In this document: positions 42,549 through 52,668 of the stretch, in pieces
How the letters are laid out: every line of letters starts with the position of its first letter
Numbering within the stretch: the stretch's first letter is position 1
Assembly: GCF_002265625.1 (NCBI RefSeq)
Contig: NZ_NOVE01000009.1
Location: forward strand, 23,961 to 87,960
DNA: 64,000 nucleotides
Direction: 5' to 3'
Origin: Prevotella sp. 885
GTDB lineage: Bacteria; Bacteroidota; Bacteroidia; Bacteroidales; Bacteroidaceae
Notes under the pieces: generated by a model
Seen by the model: the letters and a program-made list of their open reading frames with translations, nothing else
What the model was told of the DNA's origin: nothing
The model's database searches: none
Program-made: the position numbers and the translations under genes

Positions 42549-43175
42549 TTAAATTTTAAGACCAGAGAAGCACATCATGGCCATTGCCATGAGGCCTACG
42601 GTGATGAATGTGATGCCGAGACCCTGAAGAGGCTTGGGCACGTCGCTGTACTGCATCTTCTCACGGATGGCACCCATGGCTACTATGGCCATTGTCCATC
42701 CGATACCGCTACCGAGCGCATATACGATGGCGTCAACGACGTTGCCGATATACTGCGTGTTGGAAGGATCGAGGTTGATGCGCTGCTGCATGAAGAGCGA
42801 AGCACCCATGATGGCGCAGTTAACGGCGATAAGGGGAAGGAAGATACCCAGAGCTGCATAAAGCGACGGAGAGTATTTCTCGACAACCATCTCGACGAGC
42901 TGCACGATACCTGCAATCACAGCGATGAAGAGGATGAAGCTAAGGTAAGAAAGGTCGACGCCCTCAACGAGACAGTCCGGGCCCAGCACCTTTGTCTGCA
43001 ACAGATAGTCGACAGGCACGGTTACGAGCAAGACGAACGTTACGGCAAGACCCAGTCCCAATGATGTCTTCACGTTCTTCGACACGGCAAGGAACGAGCA
43101 CATACCGAGGAAGAAGGCGAATATCATGTTGTCCACGAAAATGGACCTAAAGAAAAGGCTTATTAAATGTTCCAT
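42549..43175 (-). CDS. nqrE: Na+-NQR subunit E
   Basis: A 208-residue membrane subunit with six hydrophobic segments, homologous to NqrD and to Rnf[21 protein letters not shown] (about 18-37) is the conserved first half, and [15 protein letters not shown] (about 119-133) carries the Cys that with its NqrD counterpart binds the intramembrane iron centre. It lies five bases after nqrD and 18 before nqrF. Confidence 0.95.
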   Translation of the reverse strand: MEHLISLFFRSIFVDNMIFAFFLGMCSFLAVSKNVKTSLGLGLAVTFVLLVTVPVDYLLQTKVLGPDCLVEGVDLSYLSFILFIAVIAGIVQLVEMVVEKYSPSLYAALGIFLPLIAVNCAIMGASLFMQQRINLDPSNTQYIGNVVDAIVYALGSGIGWTMAIVAMGAIREKMQYSDVPKPLQGLGITFITVGLMAMAMMCFSGLKI

Positions 43176-43180
43176 AATTC

Positions 43181-43807
43181 TTAGTTATTTTCTTTGTAGA
43201 AATAAGCTCTGTGTATCCATATCACTCCTCCGAGAAGGATGAGCGCCATGGCAGGCATTGTCATCATACCGTTGTTGATGTAGCCGGCATCGTAGGCTCC
43301 CTGCGGGATAACCTGGAAGCCGAGGAGCGTGCCGCGACCGAGAAGCTCACGCAGACCGCCAACGACAACGAGGATGTAGGCATAGCCGAGACCGTTGCCC
43401 ACGCCGTCGAGGAACGAAGGCCAAGGCTTGTTCTGCATGGCGAATGCCTCAAGACGTCCCATGAGGATACAGTTGGTAATGATAAGACCAACGTATACTG
43501 ACAGCTCTACGCTGACATCATAGACGTAGGCCTTCAGAATTTGGCTCACGATGGTAACGAGAGCAGCAACAACCACGAGCTGCACGATGATGCGGATACG
43601 GTTAGGTATGGTGTTGCGGATTATAGAGATAATCACGTTTGCGAAGGCTGTGATCACCGTCACGGCAAGTCCCATCACGATGGCAGGCTTGAGCTGCGAT
43701 GTCACGGCGAGAGCCGAGCAGATACCGAGCACCTGTACGAGGATAGGGTTGTCGAGGTTCAGAGGATTGGTGAAAGCCGCCTTATTTTCTTTTGAAAACA
43801 AACTCAT
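43181..43807 (-). CDS. nqrD: Na+-NQR subunit D
   Basis: A 208-residue membrane subunit with six hydrophobic segments, related to Rnf[21 protein letters not shown] (about 19-38) and [17 protein letters not shown] (about 106-122) hold the two conserved Cys-containing half-helices. It pairs with NqrE as an inverted-topology dimer that holds an iron centre in the membrane. It starts 17 bases after nqrC. Confidence 0.95.
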   Translation of the reverse strand: MSLFSKENKAAFTNPLNLDNPILVQVLGICSALAVTSQLKPAIVMGLAVTVITAFANVIISIIRNTIPNRIRIIVQLVVVAALVTIVSQILKAYVYDVSVELSVYVGLIITNCILMGRLEAFAMQNKPWPSFLDGVGNGLGYAYILVVVGGLRELLGRGTLLGFQVIPQGAYDAGYINNGMMTMPAMALILLGGVIWIHRAYFYKENN

Positions 43808-43824
43808 AATCTTATTTCTCCTCC

Positions 43825-44553
43825 TTATTTAGATGTTAAGAATTTTGAATACTCACCGAGGCATGTGTGAAGCATGTCGCTCACGCCGTTACATGTAAGC
43901 GTAGCGCCGGTTACGGCGTCGCATTGTGTGGCGGGGTCTGTCACCTCATTCTTCTTCACTACTGAGAGAGCCACGTCAGACTTGCCATCCACGAAGATGT
44001 GCTTGCCCTTGAACTGGTCCTGCCATGCGCGTGAATCCTTGATTTCGGCACCAAGACCTGCGGTCTCGCCCTCATGATTGAAGTAGGCTCCATAGACTGT
44101 CTGCCTGTCAGCGTTTACGGCGATGTAGCCGTTGATGCCGCCCCAAAGGCCCATACCGTATACGGGGATGACGTACTTTGTCTCGCCGTCCACGTTGCAT
44201 ACGTAAAGCGCGAGCTTACCCTCCTTCATAGAGGCGCTGTTGCAGAGGAATCCAGCCTCTGTGCCGCCCTGTGCGCCCTTTTCGATAGTGGCACCATTAC
44301 GGTCGATGATCATGTCGGCTGTGATTACCTTATTATATGTCTCGGTTGCCTCAGCTCCGTCGATGTCACGGATGTTGAGCGCAGCGAGAATCTGCTTCTT
44401 CTTGTCGAGAGCCACGTTCTCGTCCTGCTGCGGCTTGAGTGTAGAAGACACGAATGCAAGCAGGAACGCAACGATAACTACGATAACGACAGAATATATG
44501 ATTGTGTAGGAGTTTGAACTGGTGTTCAGCCCCTTTTTCTTTGTTTCTTCCAT
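43825..44553 (-). CDS. nqrC: Na+-NQR subunit C
   Basis: A 242-residue periplasmic flavoprotein anchored by one N-terminal helix (about 15-35). DAVTGATLTCNGV (about 213-225) contains the SGAT-like motif whose Thr carries covalently bound FMN. YGMGLWGGINGYIAV (about 133-147) is the flavin pocket. It passes electrons between NqrD/E and NqrB. It lies 12 bases after nqrB and 17 before nqrD. Confidence 0.95.
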   Translation of the reverse strand: MEETKKKGLNTSSNSYTIIYSVVIVVIVAFLLAFVSSTLKPQQDENVALDKKKQILAALNIRDIDGAEATETYNKVITADMIIDRNGATIEKGAQGGTEAGFLCNSASMKEGKLALYVCNVDGETKYVIPVYGMGLWGGINGYIAVNADRQTVYGAYFNHEGETAGLGAEIKDSRAWQDQFKGKHIFVDGKSDVALSVVKKNEVTDPATQCDAVTGATLTCNGVSDMLHTCLGEYSKFLTSK

Positions 44554-44565
44554 ATTCCGAATTTG

Positions 44566-45726
44566 TTATTTGTTTGTTAAACGTTTCATTCTCTTGGAGA
44601 TGTTCTTCTGTACCACGCAGTAGTCGATGAGCGGAGCGAACATGTTCATGAAGAGGATGGCGAGCATCATGCCCTCTGGATAACCGGGGTTCATAACGCG
44701 GACGATAACTGCCACGATGCCGATCAAGGCTCCATACCAGTACTGGCCACATTGTGTGCGGGCTGAAGTAACGGGGTCAGTAGCCATAAAGACAGCACCA
44801 AAGCAGAAGCCACCAAGAATGAGGTGCTCATACCAAGCAATCGGAGTCATGCCGAGAGCCTGGAAGATGTAGGCTGTCACGGCGCCTCCAACGAAGACGC
44901 TGAGCATGGTGCGCCAAGAAGCGATGCCAGTCCAAAGGAGGATAACGGCACCAATAGCGATGGCGATAACGCTTGTCTCACCTATTGAACCCGGGATAAG
45001 ACCTACGATCATGTCGCAGAGGCTACCGTTCACGGCTGTTCCCTGTGCTATCTCGCCGAGCGGAGTGGCGCAGGTAAAGGTATCAGGCAGAGTGTTGCCA
45101 AGACCGAAGAATGTGTCGTTAGCCACCCATACTGCGTCGCCTGACATCTTTGTAGGATATGAGAAGAAGAGGAACGCGCGCGTGATGAGCGCCACGTTGA
45201 AGATGTTCATACCCGTACCGCCGAAGATTTCCTTGCCGATAACCACGGCGAAGGCTACAGCCACAGCGAGTGCCCACAGCGGACAGCCCACGGGGATGAT
45301 GAGGGGGATGATGATACCCGATACGAGGAAGCCCTCCTGGATTTCCTCACCCTTCCATTGTGCCCAGGCAAACTCGATGCCGAGACCTACCACGTAGCTG
45401 ACAATGATTTTAGGAAGCACCTGAAGCGCTCCGTAGAGGAACATTGAGAAGAACGAAGCGTCGGCAAGTGCGCCGGCAGCCTTGTAGTTCTGGAATCCCA
45501 CGTTGTACATACCGAACAGCAGGGCGGGGAGCAGAGCTATCACCACGAAGCTCATGATGCGCTTCGAGTCGATGGCGTCGTGAATGCTCACACCGGTCTT
45601 GGATGTCTGGTTGGGTACAAACAGGAAAGTCTCAAAGCCGTCGAACAAGCTGCGGAAGGCGTGGAGCTTTCCCTTTGGCTCGAAGTTGGGCTTGATGTCG
45701 TTAAGATATTTTCTCAGAAAATTCAT
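44566..45726 (-). CDS. nqrB: Na+-NQR subunit B
   Basis: A 386-residue membrane subunit with about ten helices that forms the Na+ path and holds FMN and riboflavin. TFTCATPLG (about 217-225) is the covalent FMN site, with Thr in the position of the SGAT motif of Vibrio NqrB. GKEIFGGTGMNIFNVALITRA (about 166-186) is the Na+-linked signature. The length is close to that of other Bacteroidetes NqrB. It lies 28 bases after nqrA. Confidence 0.95.
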   Translation of the reverse strand: MNFLRKYLNDIKPNFEPKGKLHAFRSLFDGFETFLFVPNQTSKTGVSIHDAIDSKRIMSFVVIALLPALLFGMYNVGFQNYKAAGALADASFFSMFLYGALQVLPKIIVSYVVGLGIEFAWAQWKGEEIQEGFLVSGIIIPLIIPVGCPLWALAVAVAFAVVIGKEIFGGTGMNIFNVALITRAFLFFSYPTKMSGDAVWVANDTFFGLGNTLPDTFTCATPLGEIAQGTAVNGSLCDMIVGLIPGSIGETSVIAIAIGAVILLWTGIASWRTMLSVFVGGAVTAYIFQALGMTPIAWYEHLILGGFCFGAVFMATDPVTSARTQCGQYWYGALIGIVAVIVRVMNPGYPEGMMLAILFMNMFAPLIDYCVVQKNISKRMKRLTNK

Positions 45727-45754
45727 ACTTTTCTCTTTGTAATTAAATTAAACG

Positions 45755-47107
45755 TTAAGCATTCTCCTTGCGGAGCATGTCGAGACCCTGACGCACGATG
45801 TGCTGGAGTTCGAGCTTGGAAGAGTCAACAAACTCAGCCACGGCGAAGTCTTCTGGTGCCACCTCATAGATGCCAAGCTGCTCCATACGGTCGATGTCGC
45901 CAGCGATGATGGCCTTGATAAGATATTCGGCATAGATGTCCATAGGGAGCACCTTGTCGTACTCGCCACTCATGATCATGTGGCGCTCACCACCCTTCAC
46001 ACGAGCGTCGAGAGCATACTCCTTGTTCTTGCCGAAGAGCCATGAGAAGTAGCTGCGGCTTACAGAGAAGTCGTTGGTACGCGGAAGAATCCATCCGAGC
46101 ATCTCGTCCACGTTGTCACCCTCAGGTATGACTGTAATCTCCGATGTATGACCGCCTACGAAGTCGTCCTTCGTAGCCTTGCGTCCTGTGAGCGGATTGC
46201 CGTTGATGATGCGTACGTGGTCCTTGGCAGCGAGCTTGCCCTCAAGGAGGTCAGCTATGGGCTGTCCTACGAGCACCTCTGCATACTCCGGCTTCGTGAT
46301 CTCGCTACCTGCTACAGCCACAAGACGGCGGAGGTCCACCTTACCGGTACGGAACAGACGTCCGAAGAAGATTACGGCTGTCGGATCGACAGTCCAAACC
46401 ACTTCGCCCTTGTTGACGGGGGCGATGTTGTTCACCTGAACGCCTACGTTGCCTGCGGGGCAGGGTCCGTCAAATACGTTCACCTCCACGTCCTTTGCTT
46501 CGGTAAGCGCCTTGCTGGTCTGCTTTGCGCCGATGCCGAGATAAACGGGAGCCACCTTCGAGAGGGCTGTCAGACCCGTCTGGAAGTCCTCCTCATTACC
46601 CTGCAGCTCATACTCGAAGTCGCCAGCCAGCGGCATATCACGAAGAGCGCTGACGAAGACGGCACGGGGCTTTTGGTCGGGAGTGGTGGATACTGCGTAG
46701 GGCAGCTGGTTGATGTAGCCGAACAAGCCAGCTTCAAGCAGAGTCTTCACCACGGCGTCGCCGTCAAGCGAAGCCACCTGTTTCAGACCGAAGTCGACAT
46801 ACTGCTGATCCTTGTCAGCTTCTACGACAACGCGCAATACCTTGCGACGGTCGCCTCTGACAACTGCCTGCACTACTCCACTAACCGGAGAGGCGAACTT
46901 GACGTCGGTCTGCTTCTTGTTGACAAAGAGAGCGTCGCCTGCCTTCACCTTGTCGCCCTCGCGAACGACAACCTTAGGAGTCATGCCTACAAAGTCGTCA
47001 GGTACAAGGGCGTACTGGGCAGCAGCCTTAACGGAGAACTTCTGCTTAGCAGCCTTTCCCTTCAGGTTGATGTCCAAACCCTTACGTAACTTAATTACAT
47101 TTGCCAT
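45755..47107 (-). CDS. nqrA: Na+-NQR subunit A
   Basis: A 450-residue cytosolic subunit and the first gene of the operon. MANVIKLRKGLDINLKGKAA opens a biotinyl-lipoyl-like fold (KVVVREGDKVKAGDALFVNK, about 43-62). The central domain binds ubiquinone-like quinone or assists NqrB. The six genes nqrABCDEF are complete, in the usual order and all tightly spaced, so a full Na+-pumping NADH:quinone reductase should be made. This is the main respiratory entry enzyme of many Bacteroidales. A TAnnTTTG box lies about 93 bases upstream. Confidence 0.95.
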   Translation of the reverse strand: MANVIKLRKGLDINLKGKAAKQKFSVKAAAQYALVPDDFVGMTPKVVVREGDKVKAGDALFVNKKQTDVKFASPVSGVVQAVVRGDRRKVLRVVVEADKDQQYVDFGLKQVASLDGDAVVKTLLEAGLFGYINQLPYAVSTTPDQKPRAVFVSALRDMPLAGDFEYELQGNEEDFQTGLTALSKVAPVYLGIGAKQTSKALTEAKDVEVNVFDGPCPAGNVGVQVNNIAPVNKGEVVWTVDPTAVIFFGRLFRTGKVDLRRLVAVAGSEITKPEYAEVLVGQPIADLLEGKLAAKDHVRIINGNPLTGRKATKDDFVGGHTSEITVIPEGDNVDEMLGWILPRTNDFSVSRSYFSWLFGKNKEYALDARVKGGERHMIMSGEYDKVLPMDIYAEYLIKAIIAGDIDRMEQLGIYEVAPEDFAVAEFVDSSKLELQHIVRQGLDMLRKENA

Positions 47108-47199
47108 AAATATATAAAAAAGATAATAAAATTGTCTTCGTTTTGATTCTGTAGCAGATTTGTCCTTAACAAAAATTAGACAATAGCCGTTTCAGCCTA

Positions 47200-47207
47200 C
47201 AAAATTA
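47200..47207 (-). promoter_or_regulatory. -7 promoter box of the nqr operon
   Basis: TAATTTTG on the minus strand matches TAnnTTTG, 92 bases before the nqrA start. Confidence 0.55.
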
Positions 47208-47283
47208 CTGAAATATTCTGTGTTTACAACGTTTTTTTGCAAGGAAAGTGGACTACAAGTAGCGAATTTTGGGTCAATACCAC

Positions 47284-47291
47284 TAACTTTG
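47284..47291 (+). promoter_or_regulatory. -7 promoter box of the orphan ABC ATPase
   Basis: TAACTTTG matches TAnnTTTG, 20 bases before ATG 47312. It would put the transcript start downstream of an alternative in-frame ATG at 47237, so the later start is preferred. Confidence 0.6.
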
Positions 47292-47311
47292 CACACAAAA
47301 CCATAAAGCAG

Positions 47312-48136
47312 ATGCATACAATTCCAAAAATCGACATAAAATCCGCCCCTAATAATATCTCCTTACGCGACGTGGCTTTCGGTTACCGGACGCAGGGCAG
47401 CCGTTCTGTTACGGAGATTGCACGTGGCATTAACGCTTGCGCAAAAGCAGGCGAACTGACCTGTCTGATAGGCAGAAACGGTATAGGAAAGTCCACCCTG
47501 CTGCGTTGCGCAGCTCGCCTTCAGGACTATTCTGACGGCTGTATTGCCGTAGGCGGGCGACGGGTGGAGGACTTGTCGGCTTCGGAATTGGCACAAACCA
47601 TAAGTATAGTGCTGACAAGACGACCTGAGACTGCCAACGCCACGGTAGAAGAGCTTGTGGCATTAGGACGTGCTCCTTACACCAACATCTGGGGAACGCT
47701 TAAGGAGGACGACCGTCGTCAGGTGGACGCAGCCCTTGAGAGCGTGGGAATGACGCACATGCGCAGCAGAAGAGCCTTGAGCCTTAGTGACGGCGAGATG
47801 CAGAAAGTGCTAATAGCCAAGTCGATGGCGCAGCAGACGGCTGTCATCATCCTTGACGAACCAACCGCCTTTCTCGATTTTCCTGCAAAGGTGGAGATGC
47901 TTCGGACGCTACGCCGCCTCGCCCACGAGCAGGGCAAGACAATAATAATGTCTACTCATGACATAGAGATTGCCTTACAGACAGCTGACCGCATCTGGCT
48001 GATGCAGAAAGACGGCATTGTGGAAGGTACGCCTAAAGATATTGTTAAGAATGGAGACTTGAAAGCCTATATCGGCGACAACGGAGTATGTATAGACAAG
48101 GACACGATGGCACTCCGAATAGAAAATATAGTATGA
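47312..48136 (+). CDS. FecE/BtuD-type ABC transporter ATPase
   Basis: A 274-residue cytosolic ATPase of the iron-siderophore/cobalamin importer family. GRNGIGKSTLLR is Walker A, LSDGEMQKVLIAKSMAQ the signature segment, VIILDEPTAFLD Walker B, and STHDIEIALQTADR the switch His. A 25-residue in-frame upstream extension starts before the promoter box and was rejected. No FecCD permease or binding protein is adjacent: nqrA is divergent upstream, tamB follows with its own promoter. The ATPase must serve a transporter encoded elsewhere, or is left from a lost operon. Confidence 0.88.
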   Translation: MHTIPKIDIKSAPNNISLRDVAFGYRTQGSRSVTEIARGINACAKAGELTCLIGRNGIGKSTLLRCAARLQDYSDGCIAVGGRRVEDLSASELAQTISIVLTRRPETANATVEELVALGRAPYTNIWGTLKEDDRRQVDAALESVGMTHMRSRRALSLSDGEMQKVLIAKSMAQQTAVIILDEPTAFLDFPAKVEMLRTLRRLAHEQGKTIIMSTHDIEIALQTADRIWLMQKDGIVEGTPKDIVKNGDLKAYIGDNGVCIDKDTMALRIENIV

Positions 48137-48166
48137 AAAGCCAAAGCATAATCCAAAAAAAATGGC

Positions 48167-48174
48167 TAACTTTG
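48167..48174 (+). promoter_or_regulatory. -7 promoter box of the tamB-like gene
   Basis: TAACTTTG matches TAnnTTTG, 82 bases before the GTG start at 48257. Confidence 0.6.
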
Positions 48175-48256
48175 CAGACTTGATTTAATTATCGGACTCT
48201 CACGGGTTCAGAATCTATTGGTTTTTTAAAGTTAAAAAAAGAGTAATAACAAGCAG

Positions 48257-51200
48257 GTGTTAAAACGAATTGTCAACATAACAGTATGGACCTTGATAGG
48301 GCTTTACGCCTTTATTGTGGCTGTCATACATATTCCTACAGTTCAGTCACTTATAGGAAATGCCACAAGTAATGCTTTAAGCAGCAAGTTAGGCACGAAG
48401 GTTACCATCGGACGCATAGACTTGGGCTTTATCAATCGCCTTATCATCGACGACTCGCAGATGCTCGACCAAAGCGGAAAGCAGATGCTAAAGGTGTCGC
48501 GCATATCTGTAAAGATTTCTCCCTTGGCATTGGCAAAGGGCGAGATAGAGATTACGTCAGCCCAATTCTTCGGTCTGAAAGCCAATCTCTACAAGACCAC
48601 TCCGGAGGCCAAGCCTAATTTTCAGTTTGTCATCGACTCACTTGCGTCGAAGGACACAACCAAGCAAAGCACTCCCATAAACCTGCAGATCAGCTCGCTT
48701 ATTCTACGTCATAGCGACATCCGATACAGATGTCTCTCGAAAGCCGGTACGCGGAAGAATTTCTCCGTGGACGATATTGACGTGCGCAATATCAGCTCAC
48801 ATATTATAGTTGACCGCATCACCAACGATTCGCTCAATATTAAGGTGAAGCGCCTGTCATTCAAGGAGCGTTGCGGACTTTCCGTAGACCATCTTTCGCT
48901 TCACGCAGTCGTGGGACGAACTAAGGCAGAACTCCCCTACCTCGAAATAAAACTGCCCAACTCCGAGCTGCTTGTCAAGAACATCGAGGCCACGTATAAC
49001 ATCAAGGACAACACCATCGAGAAGAAATCGCTTAAATACCGTGGCGAGATACTTTCCGAACGCTTCGCCCTACCCGACCTTGCATGTTTCGTACCCAAAC
49101 TCGCCAACATTACCGGTCGCACTTCCCTTAAAGCGATGTTCAGTGGCACGGCGGAAAGCATTGACATCAAGCAGCTTGCCGTTTCCAACGACATGGGCAT
49201 GAAGCTTGAAGCGGAAGGCGTCGTAAACGGACTTTCCTCCAAGCCTTCATGGAACTGCCGACTGAAGGAAATGCAGATGAAGCAGCAGTTTGCAGCTATG
49301 GTATTGAAAACGTTTACGGGCAAGGACCTGCCTAAGGTGGTTGAAAATATAGACCATATAGCCCTTACGGCTCACTCTTACGGCAACATCGACCTTCTGC
49401 ATGCAGACGGCAAGCTGAAGACCAATCTCGGCGATGCCGACTTCGGCGTGAAGAAGGAGGGCAAGAAGATTGTGGCTGACGTCAAGACAAACGGACTGGG
49501 CATAGGCGAACTGCTCCAGAACGACAATCTCGGACGCATAGCCGCCAATCTGACTGCTACGGCTACGTCAAAGGACGACGTGCATCTGAAGGGTAATATC
49601 GCCAGCCTCGACTTCAACAAATATACTTACCGCAACATACGTCTTGACGCTTCTTATCGCGGCAAGACGCTCAAGGGCGTTCTTACCATGAACGACCGCA
49701 ACGCCGACATCGACATTAACGCGCTCTATAACGGAGCGTCCAAAACACCTAACATCGACCTTAAAGCAGAAGTTCGCAGATTTGTGCCAAGCGTGCTGAA
49801 TATCAGCAACAAATGGGGAGCTGCTGCATTCGCCCTCAACATAGATGCCAACATTCGTGGCAATAACGTCAACGATGCTGCAGGCTCGTTGCAGATAAGC
49901 AATCTAAGCATGCAGGAGACGGAGGACGCATACTCGCTCGCCAACCTCAGAATTGACACAGGATTTAAGGACGGCGAACATTTCCTCGACATGAACAGCG
50001 ACTTCGGCAACGTGGCAATTACGGGTAGCTTTGACTATCAGACCATCGTCCGTAGCCTTAAGAACATGATAGCGTCCAAATTGCCTTCCATGCCGGGTCT
50101 TGAAAAGAAGCCCACACGCGGCGACAACGCATTCACCATCAACGCACTCATTAATGATACCGAATGGCTCAACAAGCTATTGGGCGTACCTCTCTATATC
50201 TCACAGCCCATAAGCATTAGTGGCGGCATGGACGAGAAGAATCAGAAGATTGACCTGCGTTGCGACATCCCCAACTTTTCCTATAAAGACTCACACTTTA
50301 GCGACGCCTTTGTGACTATCGGTTCGCCCGGCGACACTCTACGTGCCGACATCAGCCTCAAGAAGCTGTCTGACAAGGGCAAGGCTTTGGCGCTCCGTCT
50401 CTCGGCGGACGCTTTCGGCAACCGTCTGAAGACCTCCGCCGCATTCCGCACCAACAGCCGCCATCCCATGCACGGCGTCATCAACGCCAGCACCCTCTTC
50501 GCCAAGAACGAGGAGGGACTTGCCACGGCTTACGTGGACGTGCTGAAGTCTGAAGCCACCATAGGCGACTCCACATGGCACATCATGCCGGCAAGCATCA
50601 CTTACTATAAGAATCATCTTGACGTAGACAACTTCACCATCAAGCACGGCGACCAGCATCTTATCATTAACGGCACAGCCACGAACGACCTGCAGGACTC
50701 GCTTACCATAGCGCTGAAGGACATCGACGTGAGCTACATCCTGAATCTCGTCAACTTCCATTCTGTCGACTTCTTCGGAATGGCGTCGGGCAACGCAGTC
50801 ATGGCTGGCGTGTTCAGCAAGGAACCGCAGATGGGCGCCGACCTTACCGTCAAGCAATTCAAGTTCGAGACGGGACGCATGGGCACACTCTATGCCAACG
50901 TGGCTTACGACAACGAGGAGGGACGCATCAACATCGACGCCAAAGCGCTCGACGAGGACAACAGACGAACGATAATCAACGGATATGTGTCGCCGAAGCA
51001 CAAATTCATCGACCTTGCCATTAACGCCAACCGCACAAGAGCCGAATTTATGGAGGGATTCTGCGACAGCTTCATGGACAACATCGACGCCGACATCATC
51101 GGCAACTTGAACGTCGTGGGACCGCTCAGCAACATCAACCTTGTGGGTAAGGCTGTAGTGAGCGGCAAGGCGCACATGTCGGCGATGAACACCACATATT

Positions 51201-52639
51201 ATCTAAAGAACGACACCGTGACATTCGTTCCGGACGAGATTAAGTTCGCCGGCGACACCATACGCGACCGCAACGGCAACATAGGTCTGCTCTCAGGCAG
51301 CATCTATCACAAGCACCTTACCAACCTCTCATACAGCCTGAACGTGAAGGCAAAGAACCTCTTAGCGTACGACACCCATTCCTTCGACGGCAACTCGTTC
51401 TATGGCACGGCGTACGTTACGGGCGACTGCTCCATCGTGGGCAAGAGCGGCGAGGTGACCATCGACGTGGAGGGCGTGCCCGAAAAGAACAGCATCCTTG
51501 TTTATAACGTGAGCGACAACAGTTCCGTATCTTCTCACGACTACATACATTGGGCTAACCACGACCAGACGGACGACAGTCAGGACGATGAAAAGGACAA
51601 CGACAAGCGCAACAAGGTGGACATCAGCACCAACATCAAGCTTAACTTCCTCATCAACTGCAACCCTGACGCCACCCTGAAGATCATCATGGACGAGGCC
51701 ACGGGCGACTACATCACGCTTAACGGAAACGGCGTGATGCGTGCCTCATACTTCAATAAGGGATCGTTCGACCTTTACGGCAACTACATCATCGACCACG
51801 GCATCTACAAGCTCACTATACAGAACATCATCAAGAAGGACTTCCAGTTCCAAAAGGGTGGCATGATATCGTTCGGCGGCGACCCATACAACGCCTCGCT
51901 GGACATGAAGGCACTCTACACGCTCAACAGCGTGAGCCTGAGCGACCTTAACATCGGCAAGTCGTTCACAAACAACAACGTACGCGTAAACTGTCTGATG
52001 AACATTACGGGCACTCCCGATGCACCGAAGGTGGACTTCAATCTGGACATGCCTACGCTTGGCAACGACGTGAAGCAGATGGTATACAGTCTGCTCAACG
52101 CCGAGGAGGAGACCAATCAGCAGGTGCTCTATCTGCTGGCTGTTGGCAGATTCTATTCACAAGGCACAAACAATGCCGCTGGCGAGTCCGGTCAGCAGTA
52201 CAGCCAGACATCGCTCGCCATGCAGAGCTTTCTGAGCGGTACGGTCAGCCAACAGATAAATACCGTGCTGAGCAATGTCATAAACAGCAGCAACTGGAAC
52301 TTCGGAGCCAACATCTCTACGGGCGACGAAGGATTCAACAACGCCGAATATGAAGGTCTGCTATCCGGACGCCTGCTCAATAACCGCCTGCTTCTGAACG
52401 GACAGTTCGGCTATCGCGACAATCCGAACGCCACCACCAGCTTCATCGGCGACTTCGACCTGAGATACCTGCTCTTCCCCAACGGCAACCTCGCCATCAA
52501 CGTCTACAACAAGACTAATGACCGCTACTTCACACGTAACAGCCTTAACACGCAGGGAGTGGGTATAATCATGAGGAAGGACTTCACAAAGATGTCTGAC
52601 CTCTTCTTCTGGAGAAAAAAGAAGACAAAAACAAAGTAA
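48257..52639 (+). CDS. TamB-family translocation/assembly protein (AsmA-like)
   Basis: A 1460-residue inner-membrane-anchored periplasmic protein. One N-terminal helix (about residues 8-27) anchors it. Most of the rest is repeating beta structure that would form a hydrophobic groove spanning the periplasm, as in AsmA-like lipid-transfer proteins. The C-terminal TamB/DUF490 domain begins near 1000 and includes GMISFGGDPYNASLDMKALY. TamB proteins move phospholipid to the outer membrane and assist autotransporter assembly. The start codon is GTG, since the MLKRIV opening has no ATG. It is followed 29 bases later by the helix-hairpin-helix gene. TamA was not seen in the window. Confidence 0.87.
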   Translation: MLKRIVNITVWTLIGLYAFIVAVIHIPTVQSLIGNATSNALSSKLGTKVTIGRIDLGFINRLIIDDSQMLDQSGKQMLKVSRISVKISPLALAKGEIEITSAQFFGLKANLYKTTPEAKPNFQFVIDSLASKDTTKQSTPINLQISSLILRHSDIRYRCLSKAGTRKNFSVDDIDVRNISSHIIVDRITNDSLNIKVKRLSFKERCGLSVDHLSLHAVVGRTKAELPYLEIKLPNSELLVKNIEATYNIKDNTIEKKSLKYRGEILSERFALPDLACFVPKLANITGRTSLKAMFSGTAESIDIKQLAVSNDMGMKLEAEGVVNGLSSKPSWNCRLKEMQMKQQFAAMVLKTFTGKDLPKVVENIDHIALTAHSYGNIDLLHADGKLKTNLGDADFGVKKEGKKIVADVKTNGLGIGELLQNDNLGRIAANLTATATSKDDVHLKGNIASLDFNKYTYRNIRLDASYRGKTLKGVLTMNDRNADIDINALYNGASKTPNIDLKAEVRRFVPSVLNISNKWGAAAFALNIDANIRGNNVNDAAGSLQISNLSMQETEDAYSLANLRIDTGFKDGEHFLDMNSDFGNVAITGSFDYQTIVRSLKNMIASKLPSMPGLEKKPTRGDNAFTINALINDTEWLNKLLGVPLYISQPISISGGMDEKNQKIDLRCDIPNFSYKDSHFSDAFVTIGSPGDTLRADISLKKLSDKGKALALRLSADAFGNRLKTSAAFRTNSRHPMHGVINASTLFAKNEEGLATAYVDVLKSEATIGDSTWHIMPASITYYKNHLDVDNFTIKHGDQHLIINGTATNDLQDSLTIALKDIDVSYILNLVNFHSVDFFGMASGNAVMAGVFSKEPQMGADLTVKQFKFETGRMGTLYANVAYDNEEGRINIDAKALDEDNRRTIINGYVSPKHKFIDLAINANRTRAEFMEGFCDSFMDNIDADIIGNLNVVGPLSNINLVGKAVVSGKAHMSAMNTTYYLKNDTVTFVPDEIKFAGDTIRDRNGNIGLLSGSIYHKHLTNLSYSLNVKAKNLLAYDTHSFDGNSFYGTAYVTGDCSIVGKSGEVTIDVEGVPEKNSILVYNVSDNSSVSSHDYIHWANHDQTDDSQDDEKDNDKRNKVDISTNIKLNFLINCNPDATLKIIMDEATGDYITLNGNGVMRASYFNKGSFDLYGNYIIDHGIYKLTIQNIIKKDFQFQKGGMISFGGDPYNASLDMKALYTLNSVSLSDLNIGKSFTNNNVRVNCLMNITGTPDAPKVDFNLDMPTLGNDVKQMVYSLLNAEEETNQQVLYLLAVGRFYSQGTNNAAGESGQQYSQTSLAMQSFLSGTVSQQINTVLSNVINSSNWNFGANISTGDEGFNNAEYEGLLSGRLLNNRLLLNGQFGYRDNPNATTSFIGDFDLRYLLFPNGNLAINVYNKTNDRYFTRNSLNTQGVGIIMRKDFTKMSDLFFWRKKKTKTK

Positions 52640-52668
52640 TTATTACAACCTACCAAAACCTACCCCAC

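Noticed and set aside
46148..47089. 313-codon plus-strand frame opposite nqrA
   Set aside because: It is the shadow of a firmly identified gene with no motif or promoter of its own. The same holds for the long frames opposite the TamB gene (50339-51175) and opposite the 310-aa membrane protein (31511-32257).
47237..47311. 25-codon upstream extension of the ABC ATPase
   Set aside because: It begins ahead of the TAnnTTTG promoter box at 47284, so it would not be in the transcript.
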